In this document: in pieces, positions 1-12,200 of the stretch | Layout: each line of letters begins with the position of its first letter | Position numbering within the stretch: position 1 is the first letter of the stretch | NCBI GenBank assembly: GCA_020205615.1 | Contig: CM035170.1 | Span: forward strand, 37,856,143-37,920,142 | Origin: Panax quinquefolius | Taxonomy: Eukaryota > Streptophyta > Magnoliopsida > Apiales > Araliaceae | DNA length: 64,000 nt | Direction of reading: 5' to 3' | Notes under the pieces: model-generated | The model's database searches: none | The model's input: only the letters and a program-made list of their open reading frames with translations | What the model was told of the DNA's origin: nothing | Program-made: the position numbers and the translations under genes

Positions 1-333
1 TAAAGCTTAATAATCTAATTATATTATTTCATAATATAATTTTCAACTTAATTAAATTAACTAATATTATTTAGTTAATTTCCTTTCCGTAACAATCTCA
101 GTTGATTTCTTCAATAGTTAAATTAACTATTAAACCTCATTTTCCAAACATATACATCTCTTTTATATTCACACTTAATCTCTTCACACCAAATCACACA
201 TTTCAAGATAAATTGCAAATATATATACTTACCCACACTCAAAACACATAATTCAAAATATATACATCTCATAATAAGAATTTTAATTATTAAATTCTTA
301 TTTTGAATAACTTATAAAAATTCGGTTGTCACA
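1..333 (-). repeat. LTR fragment (5' start of a minus-strand LTR), cut by window edge
   Basis: AT-rich sequence ending in TTCGGTTGTCACA at 321-333. On the minus strand this reads TGTGACAACCGAA, the same kind of start as the LTRs of element F (TGTGACAACCCGAG). I infer the terminal part of a minus-oriented LTR whose remainder lies left of the window. No coding sequence is visible. Confidence 0.5.
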
Positions 334-413
334 AATACCCTTAATTATTAAAAAGCCAATTAAATAATTCGACACTTATTTATTTTAGCTTTAAGCTTTT
401 TATAATTAATACT

Positions 414-415
<2 letters not shown>

Positions 416-447
<32 letters not shown>
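416..447. repeat. (TA)n microsatellite
   Basis: About 15 uninterrupted TA units in the non-coding stretch between the LTR fragment and the host exon. Nothing else is identifiable in 334-728. Confidence 0.9.
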
Positions 448-450
<3 letters not shown>

Positions 451-730
451 TGAAACGTAAATTATTACAATATAATTTATTAGTCATGGTAGTAATAAAC
501 TTGAGAATTTCAGATTTTTGATAATTCTAATTTTAAATGGTTGCCAGTAATTTGTTATTCTTTGTTCTAGATTTAGAAACTGACATTACTTTTTGGAATT
601 TCCCCTGAATGAGAGCACACTATTTAAATCAATGTAGATCTCGTTATAAGCCATGAACTTGGCTGATTGTTATCAAAAAGTCTACATTATTTCAAGATTT
701 TGACTTTGTCCGTGTATCATTTTAGTATTA

Positions 731-1059
731 GTCCCTCTTATCCAGATTAAATGACGTTTTAGAGTTAAGCACACTTATTAAGAAATAACACAAAATGTCT
801 TTTGTATCCCTAATTAATTATTTCTCTCTCCACAATGAATAAAAAAGGTAATAGTCAAAGATGAAGGCAATTAATGGGCTATTGGAACTTTGGTTGTATA
901 TGTGGTAAAATGGTTCATGGAATTGCATTTACTAAACATATTAAATAGAGGGGTAAATTAGGAAAAAATAGTGCAATATTGCATAAAAATTCCAAAACGA
1001 CACTTATATAGAATAAAATTAAACTCCCTAAAACGTCATTTATTTAGGATAGGAGGGAG
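731..1059. mobile_element. Stowaway-like (Tc1/mariner) MITE, 329 bp
   Basis: Terminal inverted repeats are visible: the left end starts GTCCCTCTTATCC and carries AAATGACGTTTTAGAG; the reverse complement of the right end starts CTCCCTCCTATCC and carries AAATGACGTTTTAGGG. Both ends are flanked by TA (729-730 and 1060-1061), the usual target duplication of Tc1/mariner MITEs. There is no coding capacity. It lies about 150 bp before the predicted splice acceptor of the host exon, probably inside an intron. Confidence 0.85.
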
Positions 1060-1213
1060 TATTTATTATTGCGTTTCTCTTCCTACTAATTACTATTGTC
1101 ACGTGTCTCGTAGATTATTATGTATAATCCCTCAAAATTCTGAGCAACTAGGCCCTAATGCAGTAACTAATTTTGAACTGTGTGCATTTGTGTCAAACTG
1201 TGCCTTTGAACAG

Positions 1214-1882
1214 TTGCAAGATTTGAAGGATGAGAACAATCGGCTAAAGGAGGTTAAGGGTAAAGCATTCTGGAGCTCCAGAGATCAAGCTGATACTGTT
1301 AGTGGCCAAAATGCCAAAAATGCTGACAAATACGCTTCTACTCATGAGATTTCCCTGTGGAGATCTAGTTATAATGGATCCAGTGTCACTCTCGAAGACC
1401 TGCTGCTGCACAAAGATGCTTGGGAAGATGAGAGCAAAGTTAAACCCGAGATGCATCAATTCATGAAAGATGGATCAAAATCCACTTGTGCTGTTATCAA
1501 ACTTACACCTGCTATTATTTCAAAAGATTCAAATGTCGATGATATTCTCGACCAACGAAGAGATGTTGCTCTTTCACAGAGCCTTTTCAGTGCAATATTA
1601 TCACTATTGGTTGGAATAATTATCTGGGAAGCTGAAGACCAGTGCATGCCTCTTGTTGTAGCTCTTTTTTCTGTAGTTGGTATGTCCTTGAAAAGCGTTG
1701 TCCAGTTCTTCTCCACCATTAAGAATAAACCCGCATCTGATGCAGTTGCTCTCTTAAGCTTCAACTGGTTCATACTTGGCACACTCAGTTACCCTACACT
1801 GCCCAAGGCCGCCCGTATGTTTGCTCCCCTTCTGTTTAGTCTTTCAGACCAAACCGTAAGGTCGCTTGGTATTTCGTCCTAA
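1214..1882 (+). CDS. 3'-terminal coding exon of a host gene: membrane protein of unknown function
   Basis: An open frame of 222 codons ends with TAA at 1880-1882. The likely exon start is 1214, directly after the polypyrimidine-AG acceptor CCTTTGAACAG (phase 0); the open frame upstream of this runs through a MITE and is not coding. The exon begins with a charged helix (LQDLKDENNRLKE, coiled-coil-like), followed by a polar region and then three hydrophobic segments: around SLFSAILSLLVGIII, MPLVVALFSVVGM and ALLSFNWFILGTL. This suggests a C-terminal membrane domain with a soluble coiled-coil N-terminus. I do not recognise the family. Codon use and absence of stops make it the only convincing non-transposon gene in the window. 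Upstream exons were not identified in 334-1213 and may lie outside the window. Confidence 0.65.
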   Translation: MQDLKDENNRLKEVKGKAFWSSRDQADTVSGQNAKNADKYASTHEISLWRSSYNGSSVTLEDLLLHKDAWEDESKVKPEMHQFMKDGSKSTCAVIKLTPAIISKDSNVDDILDQRRDVALSQSLFSAILSLLVGIIIWEAEDQCMPLVVALFSVVGMSLKSVVQFFSTIKNKPASDAVALLSFNWFILGTLSYPTLPKAARMFAPLLFSLSDQTVRSLGISS

Positions 1883-2955
1883 CCCTTTTACCTCTTCGAG
1901 TTATTTTATGCTACCATGTATCATAGAGCTTAAGCAGTAGGGTTTCTATTTTCCCTTTTTTGGATTCTTGACAGCTTGTACAGAATGGTCAGCTAGTATT
2001 CTGGATATCCTTTTTCCGGAGTTTCTAAAGTTTTGTTTTTTCCTTTATGGAATGGGCAAGGTACAATTCTATGAAACATTTGTGTGATTATATGTCTCTC
2101 TTATTGTCTTTAGCATATCTTATTGATAGATAATTAGTGATACAATTCCTTTGATGTTGCATATAGAAGTCTCATACTTTATACTTACATGGGAAATGAT
2201 TAATGTGTGTTAGATAGTTTGATAGTGATTAACGTGAAACTCTAATCTATAAGATAAAATATATTAGCGATGGTTCTGTTTTTTTAATTCCCTCATACAT
2301 GTATCCACATATATCCATATGTTGGTATTTATTATCGACATAAATTTGTCGTCATATGTTGCGAGACTAGTTATAAAGATATAAATCAAGATATTTTCAC
2401 ATTTATTTGTATATTCTCTAATTATGTCTTTTGATTCTTAATTTGATTTATTTCTTTTTCTTTTACTCGTAATCAATATATACGTTCATATCAATGAGAA
2501 GGTATGCTATAATTATTTAATTCTTCTGCGAAAATATCTTCATCTACTTATAGTACATGTTACGGATAGCTACCTGGCTAACAAGTATATGAACATCTTG
2601 TTATAGTAGGCTAGTAGCTGAACAGCCAAATATATCTACACTTTATTATAAAAGTTTCATTTTTAGCAACATATGCAACTATGGGCTTTTTTTTTAATCC
2701 CAAATTTTATATGTGATGCTCTCAAATCTGAGTATCTTTAAAGGTACTAAACATTCATCATCATCCATCTACTTTATCTTGTTAATATGAAATTAATTAC
2801 TAGCTATTATAGACATTACATTTTTAGGTTTTATGACTTTTAAATCTTTAATACATGATAATTAACATATTAATTATTACAATACTTCTATTTATTACAG
2901 ATAGGATCCATATCCTCTACTCGTTCATCTTCCCTTTGTCCTTATCCTTACCAGA
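1883..2955. other. 3' flank of host exon, no feature recognised
   Basis: AT-rich, many stops in all frames, no conserved motif seen. The first few hundred bases presumably include the 3' UTR. Confidence 0.5.
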
Positions 2956-3367
2956 ACTTTTCACGTGCTCATTTTTCGCTGAAACATTTAATTTCAAAGC
3001 AAGAATGAGCATTTACATGCCCAACAAGTATAACAGTTGTATATTAAACAACAAAATCAAAAATCATGCCTTTATACTTCTAAATCTTTAACAACTGAAC
3101 AAAAGTTGTGAATAGATCTTGAATAACAGGAAATTATTTCCTTTGTGTTCAAAACATATTTTTGAAACGATATACTGACTTTTGCTGAGTGATCATAAGA
3201 GTAAGAACTTTCATTATACATTCGAAAAGGTTTAAATAACTATTCTGCTGTAAACTATGACTTATGGGCAAGTTGGGTGATCAGTCATTTGTACCTTGTA
3301 TTGATCAATATTACCTAGCTGAACGACTGATTTTGCTCTCATACTGTCACCCGACAAACATGATAAC
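2956..3367 (-). repeat. LTR fragment related to the LTR of element H
   Basis: Blocks match 63060-63410 of the H LTR in order: 'aatgagcattta..tgcccaacaagta', 'ttttgaaac..atactgact', 'cattcgaaaaggttta', 'ctgtaaac..atgacttatgggca', 'gtattgatcaa'. It ends where element F begins, so F inserted into this older LTR piece. Confidence 0.65.
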
Positions 3368-5063
3368 TGTGAGGGCCCCGAATTCGAGGTCTCGAATCAC
3401 CGCGGATCCAGTTCGATCATTCTATACAACTATTACTATTTGCGGAAGATATAAACATAAATTGTTTATACAATACATTACACACTATTCCCCAAGGTCG
3501 AGTAAACTTAATTTATACACCATTCATAAACTATCTAACATAATACATTATTAACAAACTATACTATTACAAATTAGCTGCACATTTTATCCTAAGCTAA
3601 ACTTGGCATTATTCTTTTCCTGTATCCAAACACATTCGCCTTATCAGCAATGTTTTATCATGATATAGCAAGGGTGAGCATGAAAGTTGCCCAGCAAGTT
3701 TAAGTTCAATAATATAACGATATATCATGATTGAAAGATTCTGAATAATAAGCTGGCTATAATTCAACAATATAATTGTGAACTAGCAGGAACAAATTTA
3801 TGACTGAACAAGTATTATACATGAACAAATATATCTGAACCAACTGGTAATGAAGGTGATCAGCCTTTCATACCTGACTTATACATGCAATATGTAAAGA
3901 GTACAATTCATGGCAACCAACAATGATTAACCATAAGCTTATCCGAATAAAACACTCTTAGTAGAGTTAAGTAAAACAAACTTGCCTGAACTGTTGATTA
4001 CCGCTACGCAATTTATATCGCTTTATCCGAAGACCTAATATTAGTAATATAGATCTCCAATATTAGAATAATATCATCACAATATAATACTATTATATAT
4101 ATAGATATACATGAAATAACCTAAACACATAACACATAACACATAATCCTATCAGTCTATAACACATATAAGACTCGGTATCAAATCAAACTATTACAGT
4201 CTAAGTTGAACCCGACACAAATCTGACATCCCGACGGTCTAGTCGGACAATTCACGAGTTTAAGTTCAATTAAACTCACTTAACAATTAACTTAAATAAT
4301 TTTAATATCAGTCGAAATATTTTTCAAAGTCTCGTAATAATTTTTAAATAATTATTACTATTTATCATGTATTTTCAATCATTAGAATTGTATTTAAATG
4401 AATTAAATACCACAATATTCCTTTATCATTAATATTTATTTATTATCAAATATTAATGAAATACAGGTCATAATATTATAATATATTTATAATATATCAA
4501 AGTAATTTTAATACCTTAAAATCATTTAAATATGATTTTTAAACACCTAAATTCATTATCCGATAATTGCTATTAATACTAAAATATTAATATTTCCATG
4601 ACAAAATATCAAAAGTTATATTTTATAACTTAAAATATTTTTATAACACTTAAATCATTTTTATATGATTTATAAAGCATTAATTCTATTTTTTCATAAT
4701 TTATTTAATATATTTATTAAATAAACTAATTATCATTAATATTGATTAATTAATGAATTTCATCACAAAATATTAAAAGTCATCAAAAATAAATTAAAAT
4801 ATTTTTTTTCCATAATATTACTTTTCATGATTTTTTCATGTATTAAAATCATTTTTAAATAAATTATTTAATATAATAAATTAATAAATAAATACCAATT
4901 ATATTCCAAAAATATTAAATATTTATGAAATATACTTTAAATAATTAAAAACTAATTTTTAGAATTTAAAATAATTTTTCAGAATTTATTATGTATTTTT
5001 AATAATTAAAACCCATTTTTTTCCTATTTATTTAATTAAAAATATTAATTTTCGAAAATAAAA

Positions 5064-5106
5064 GTCGCTAAAGAGCCCTATAGCGACAAACCCGTTGCTA
5101 TAGGTG
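5064..5106. repeat. Nested palindrome in F LTR
   Basis: GTCGCTA (5064-5070) is complementary to TAGCGAC (5081-5087). The overlapping CCTATAGCGAC also pairs with GTTGCTATAGG just downstream (one mismatch). Equivalents are at 10962-11005 (decayed) and 16903-16945 (both stems perfect). Confidence 0.8.
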
Positions 5107-6452
5107 TTCTTGGTCGTTTTGAGTCGCCTGTAAACTCATCGCCAATTATGTGGTGCCTATTTTACTTTTAAGTTCTTATTTCCAATCCATACATGTTCTT
5201 GGCTAACTAATATTTTATATTGTAGTACTAATGTATTATTACATGATCCAACAAAAATATAGGTCATACAACATCACACTTAGCAGATCTGAGTCTTTAA
5301 AAACTCTAACAACGTTGTTCTTCATTTCTGGGTTTTCCAGAAATGAAGAACAGTTCAAGGGTGCTACTTTAGATCCTTGTATCTTTCCGTATACGTATTG
5401 TTTGTGTGACATAAAGGTTCATTCATGTAGAGTACATATCAAAGTACAATTCTATAACCTTAACTCAACTTAAAAACATCGAAAACGCAAGATCTGGACT
5501 AGTCAAACTAAGGGTCACGAACTGTTCTTGAAGATTCTGGGTTTTCTAGAATCTTCATCCAGCTAGTTGGTCAACGTGGTTTTGACCCGTATTATTTTTC
5601 ATTCTACTAAGGTTCTGAGTAATATAAGGGCATATACGTGTAGTTCATATGTCCAGATACAACATCAAACTAACAACATGGCCAGAAAATGAAAATACTG
5701 CAAGATCAAAGGCCAAACAAAACTTGTCGAGAATTGGAACATTTTCGGGTAACCTTGAAATGCACTTCGGTCAACGATTTTAACCGCCTAAAACTTTTGA
5801 TCTACAGATGATCTGGACCTGATTCAAGTTCCAGATCAAAGACCATACAACATACTACAAGTACAAAAGCTTAAAACACAAAAACAATTATCAGAGAAGA
5901 ATCTAAAAGCTCTGACTTTCGGTTGTCAGGCGACTTTTCAATTTTTTTCCCAGATTTGATAAATCTTATATTTCGAGTATTTAAATGATATTGATCTGAG
6001 TTTTGACAACCCAGATTATCAAATGACACTCTAATATACAACTTTAAACAACAAGTAACATCAAACAACATAAGATCAAAGGATTTCGGGTTCTTTACCT
6101 TTCTAGCTTGATTCTTGATTTCTGACTCTTGGATCTGTTCTTGGAATGATAACACCTGATCATGACTTAACTTCTCTCTCTAGATTTCAAAATTGAAGAG
6201 AGAGAATGGTCTTGGCAATAATGAAAAATAAAGTAAGTATTTTTTTACTTTAAATCTCTTATAATTAGATCCATTGAATCTAGTTGCTAGGTGACATTGT
6301 ATTGGCTGAGATTGCTAAGATTTTAGACATATGGGCTAATCCTTAGGCTTGATGACTCACAAGATTTGCCATATCTTTTGTTTAGGTTTTAAGAAAAGGG
6401 CATTTTAGTCATTTTGCATAACATTTTGATAGCATTCTAGTAAATGGCCAAA

Positions 6453-6512
6453 CCCTTAGGATTTAGGGTTTGGGTTAGGGTTTAGGGTTTGAACCCTTAG
6501 GGTTTAGGGTTT
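6453..6512. repeat. Telomere-type TTTAGGG stretch inside F LTR
   Basis: Imperfect tandem TTTAGGG/GGGTTT units with an inverted CCCTTAGG insert. The same stretch occurs at ~12377-12440 in the other LTR, so it is part of the LTR and not a chromosome-end remnant. Confidence 0.75.
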
Positions 6513-7408
6513 GGAACCTTAACTTTGCAAATTTAATTTCTAAGATTTCCAAATTAGGTTTTCCAAAAATAGAAAATTAATATTTCTAAATTATAATTAG
6601 GATTCTATAATTAAAATTTCTTAATCATAATTCAAACTTGCTAATTAGGATTAGTATTTCCTAATTAAAATTGCTAAATAAGCAATTAGGGTCAAAATCA
6701 TGGATTAAGGTTTAAAACCCAAAAATTAGGGTTTCTAATATAAAACTAATTTTCTAATTTAGAAATTAGATTTTCGTAATTAGATTAGGGTTTTCTAATT
6801 ACTAAAAACTTGAAAGTTAGGATTAATATTTCCTAATTAACATTAAGATTATTTAATTAATACTTAGGTATTCCTTTTTATAAATTAGGGTTTCTTATCC
6901 CTAAATTTAGGGTTTAAAAATATGAAATTAGGGTTTTATAACTAATTAATTAATAATTTTACCCAAATAAATCTTATAATTATTTACACTTTTGCCATTA
7001 AGTTCCCAATTTAGGTTTCATACTCTAGAATTAGGGTTTTGGATTTCTAAGCTAAAATTGGGTTTCGTAACCGATTTTTAGGGTTTCTTATAATTCGCTA
7101 AGGTTTCCAAATCGAACGTTGACGTTCTTAAAATATACTTAGGGTTTGTCACAGATATCGTTTATCTGGTCTATCCTTGACCCTTAACCTCATTCTGAAT
7201 ACATAAATGACCATATACACAGAACATAAACACGTATACACTTAATCCTGAATAATTCACCTAAATCCTTCAAAGAATTTGGAAATCCTCAAAATTCCAT
7301 CTTAAAAATATCAAACACATACACTAATATTCTGTCTAGGTTCTAATTTTGAACCTTAAATAAATTAATAAAATTTTTAAAAATATTCAAAATTCTCGGG
7401 TTGTCACA

Positions 7409-9263
7409 TTCACCTATTCTTCTAAAAATTTCGTCCCCGAAATTTACCTTACACCTTTCACCTTGAACCATTCACCATTCATCATACACCATTCACACAC
7501 ATTCGCTTATGCTACCCAATACACCACTCACAAGAGTAAAAGTTTTCAAATTGTGCTGAGGGGTCATATAGACCATGAACACATAGTTTTAACGGTATTG
7601 ATCATACCGCAAAACAATTCATTACTTGGTATGTTTACAATCACAAAGAAGGTAAACTACCATCATTGCTAGTACTTTAGGTGATCAACTTATTGTACTT
7701 TTACGTCACGCATAACGATTAATTATGTATAGAGAATATTTACGCTACTTGATTGGATTATTTATCCAAACAACATAGTTCACCTCGCCTTATCACAGAT
7801 TCCGCATCAAAGCAATTTGGTTCAGGAAATTTCTTTCAATGAACATTTTAGAGTTTTCATAACATTAGTCTAGGTGAATCGAATAGCATAGACTCATATC
7901 AATAATTCAATTCAATCGAATTATTAAAGTGTAGCCAAACCCTGTTGGCAAATTAAAAATTTTGAAAATATTTTTGAGAATGACGTCATGATGTCGCATC
8001 AGTATTAACAAATTCATTTGAAGATGTCGTCATTGTATGACTTTGTCATAACACATCATACAATATTGGAACAACGATTTTAGATCAAATTCACACTAAG
8101 TATTCATGTATTTACAACTCCATCAAATTTTTATCATCTCTGCACCAGGTTACATGGTACATGAGTGATAAATAAAATAAATTTTGATATTTCAAATCAT
8201 TTCGTCTAGTCAAATAAATAAGTAGCATAGACTATACTTTAAACCGTTTCAAAAATGATTACGAGTCTACATTATTATTATTATTATTTTTAAAAGCACA
8301 TAGTGCGTATTTAGCTTGATGTCAAAATTTCGAAGTCTAGCATAGCTAGGAGTTTTGGAAAACTTATGTCTCCACTAATACTCATTTGCTTAACAATCTA
8401 TATGTTCCTATAATCCTCAATATTCTGTTTACACACAACTATACCCAATTCGTCAAACCACACTTATGAGTTCATTTACTTGCCATAATCATATGAGTTT
8501 AAGAACTTGTCCTAGTCAGACCTTTGGCGTCCATTCACTGAGGGGTTCATAAACATTTCATATAACTATGAGTCAAGAATGTCAAAAAAGTATGAGTTTT
8601 AAGAACTCGTACTTAACCTTATATCCTCTACCTATGACCTATCTATCTGTTATACACATGAGAAAGGAATCACCCTCTTAACATGCATATAGTAAATAGC
8701 GCGACACAAACATTTCAATGATTATCAATGACAGAAACTAAGTAGTTTTTACACTAAGTACAATTCCCTGCCCATACAAGGAATCATACAACTCAGCTGC
8801 CAACATGAATCCTCAATTGAATCCCCACCTAACACTAACCCCCTTTTCAATATGAATTTCATTTAACTCATATTCATAATCCTTCCCTGAATTTGTACCA
8901 ATTCACACCACAATCTTGTTGTAAACTTTCCAATCATTAGATTGATTTTTTCCCTGCTATCACTTTATCAGATCACGGAGTGATCTCATCGTATATATTA
9001 CGATTCATTTCTATGTCTTGATCATTTTGTTTTACGATCTCCTATCACTGTTCTTTTAGTCCTTTAGACTCGATCTATTCATCACTACTGTTCAACTTTA
9101 TTATCAGAGTTAGGGAACTCTGTATCTTATAACTCACCGAGATTCGTTTTTGAATCTTACCGACCAACTAACTCTATGTGAGTTAGATCTTATCTTAATC
9201 ACTGCAGTTATTAGTCTAAGGTATTACTTCCTAAGGTTCATAACCTACAGCTTTGATACCAAC
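7409..9263 (-). other. F interior, non-coding
   Basis: No zinc knuckle, protease, RT or integrase motif and no long open frame on the minus strand. The part next to the 3' LTR (7409-7445, minus strand) retains a GGGGACGAAATTTTTAG stretch like the sequence just after pol in related elements, which suggests derivation by deletion of the whole coding region. The end near 9263 holds the primer-binding site. Confidence 0.75.
9250..9262 (-). other. F primer-binding site (tRNA-iMet type)
   Basis: The minus strand reads TTGGTATCAAAGC, one base from the 5' LTR boundary at 9264. Confidence 0.85.
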
Positions 9264-12200
9264 TGTGAGGGCCCCGAATCTGAGGTCCCGAATCACCGCG
9301 GATCCAGTTCGATCATTCTATACAACTATTACTATTTGCGGAAGATATAAACATAAATTGTTTATACAATACATTACACACTATTACTCAAGGTCGAGTA
9401 ACCTTAACTTATACACCATTCACAAACTATCTAACATAATACATTATTAACAAACTATACTATTACAAATTAGCTGCACATTTTATCCCAAGCTGAACTT
9501 GGCATTATTCTTTTCCTGTATCCAAACGCATTCGCCTTATCTGCAATGTTTTATCACGATATAGCAAGGGTGAGAATGAAAGTTGCCCAACAAGTTTAAA
9601 TTCAATAATATAATGATATATCATGATTGAAAGATTCTGAATAATAAGCTGGCTATAATTCAACAATATAATTGTGAACTAGCAGGAACAAATTTATGAC
9701 TGAACAAGTATTATACATGAACAAATATATCTGAACCAACTGGTAATGAAGGTGATCGGCCTTTCATACCTGACTTATACATGTAATATATAAAGAGTAC
9801 AATTCATGGCAACCAGCAATGATTAACCATAAGCTTATCCGAATAAAACACTCTTAGTAGAGTTAAGTAAAACAAACTTGCCTGAACCGTTGATTACCGC
9901 TACGCAATTTATATCGCTTTATCCGAAGACTTAATATTAGTAATATAGATCTCTAATATTAGAATAATATCATCACAATATAATACTATTATATATATAG
10001 ATATACATGGAATAACCTAAACACATAACACATAACACATAATCCTATCAGTCTATAACACATATAAGACTCGGTATCAAATCAAACTATTACAAACCGA
10101 GTTGAACCCTTATTAACAAATCGACATCCCGATTTGGCCTAATCGGACAATTCATGAGTTTAAGTTCAATTAAACTCACTTAACAATTAACTTAAATTAA
10201 TTTTAATATCAGTCGAAATATTTTTTAAAGTCTCGTAATAATTTTTAAATAATTATTACTATTTATCATGTATTTTCAATCATTAGAATTGTATTTAAAT
10301 GAATTAAATACCACAATATTCCTTTATCATTAATATTTATTTATTATCAAATATTAATGAAATACATGTCATAATATTATAATATATTTATAATATATCA
10401 AAGTAATTTTAATACCTTAAAATCATTTAAATATGATTTTTAAACACCTAAATTCATTATCCGATAATTGCTATTAATATTAAATTATTAATATTTTCAT
10501 GACAAAATATCAAAAGTTATATTTTATAACTTTAAATATTTTTATAACACTTAAATCATTTTTATATGATTTATAAAGCATTAATTCTATTTTTCCATAA
10601 TTTATTTAATATATTTATTAAATAAACTAATTATCATTAATATTGATTAATTAATGAATTTCATCACAAAATATTAAAAGTCACTAAAATAACTTCAAAT
10701 ATTTTCTTTTACCATAATATTATTTTTCATGATTTTTCATGTATTAAAATCATTTTTAAATAATTTATTTAATATTATAAATTAAATAAATAAATACCAA
10801 TTATATTCCAAAATATTAAATATTTATGAAATATACTTTAAATAATTAAAACTAATTTTTTAAATTTAAAATAATTTTTGAATTTATTATGTATTTTTAA
10901 TATTTAAAAACCATTTTTTTCCTATTTATTTAATTAAAATTATTAATTTCCGAAAAGAAACGTCGCTAAAGAGCCCTATAGCGATAGTAATCTGTCGTCA
11001 TATAGGTGTTCTTGGAAATGTTCTTGATCAAGCGCCTGTAAACTCATCGTCGATTAACGAAGGTGCCTACTTTGATTGGGTTCTTATTTCCAATCCATAC
11101 ATGTTCTTGGCTAACTAATGATTTTATATCGTAGTACTAATGTACTATTACATGATCCAACAAAAATATAGGTCATACAACATCACACTTAGCAGATCTG
11201 AGTCTTTAAAAACTCGACATCATCGTTCTTCATTTTCGGTTTTCCGTAAATGAAGAACGATTAAGGTGCTACTTTAGATCCTCAGTATCTTTTGAATACG
11301 TATTGTTTGTGTGACATAAAGGTTCATTCATGTAGAGTACATATCAAAGTACAATTCTATAACCTTAACTCAACTTAAAAACATCGAAAACGCAAGATCT
11401 GGACTGGTCAAACTAAGGGTCACGAACTGTTCTTGAAGATTCTGGGTTTTTCAGAATCTTCATCCAGCCAGTTGGTCAACGTGGTTTTGACCCGTATTAT
11501 TTTTCATTTTACTAAGGTTCTGAGTAATATAAGGGCATATACGTGTAGTTCATATGTCCAGATACAACATCAAACTAACAACATGGGCAAAAAATGAAAA
11601 TACTGCAAGATCAAAGGCCAAACAAAACTTGTCAGAAATTTTGGGAACATTCTGGGTAACCCAGAAACAGACTCGGTCAACGTACTTTAACCGCCTATAA
11701 CTTTTGATCTACAGATGATCTGGACTTGATTCAAGTTCCAAATCAAAGACCATACAACATACTACAAGTACAAAAGCTTAAAACACAAAAACAGTTATCA
11801 GAGAAGAATCTAGAAGCTCTGACTTTCGGTTGTCAGGCGACTTTTCAATTTTTTTTCCCAGATTTGATAAATCTTATATTTCGAGTATTTAAATGATATT
11901 GATCTGAGTTTTGACAACCCAGATTATCAAATGGCACTCTAATATACAACTTTAAACAACAACTAACATCTAACAACATAAGATCAAAGGATTTCTAAAT
12001 TTTAGGGTTCTTTACCTTTCTAGCTTGATCCTTGATTTCTGACTCTTGGATCTGTTCTTGGAATGATAACACCTAATCATGACTTAACTTCTCTCTCTCT
12101 CTCACTCTAGATTTCAAAATTGAAGATAGAGAATGGTCTTGGCAATAATGAAAAATAAAGTAAGTATTTTCTTACTTTAAATCTCTTATAATTAGATCCA

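Larger units (their letters stand above)
3368..7408 (-). repeat. F 3' LTR (4041 bp)
   Basis: Starts tgtgagggccccg and ends gggttgtcaca in + coordinates. Near-identical to 9264-13332 over its length, with local differences such as around 5085-5160. It contains a palindrome at 5064-5087 and a TTTAGGG-type stretch at ~6453-6512. Confidence 0.9.

Noticed and set aside
971..1213. Upstream part of the open frame that begins at 971
   Set aside because: It runs through the right end of a MITE and intron-like sequence. The splice acceptor at 1213 marks the likely coding start of this exon.
6453..6512. Interstitial telomere
   Set aside because: The same stretch is in both F LTRs and similar text is in segment S, so it belongs to LTRs.
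9250..9262. tRNA gene fragment
   Set aside because: Only the 3'-end complement is present, next to an LTR boundary; it is a primer-binding site. The same applies at 20482, 33582, 39479, 56932 and 62760.
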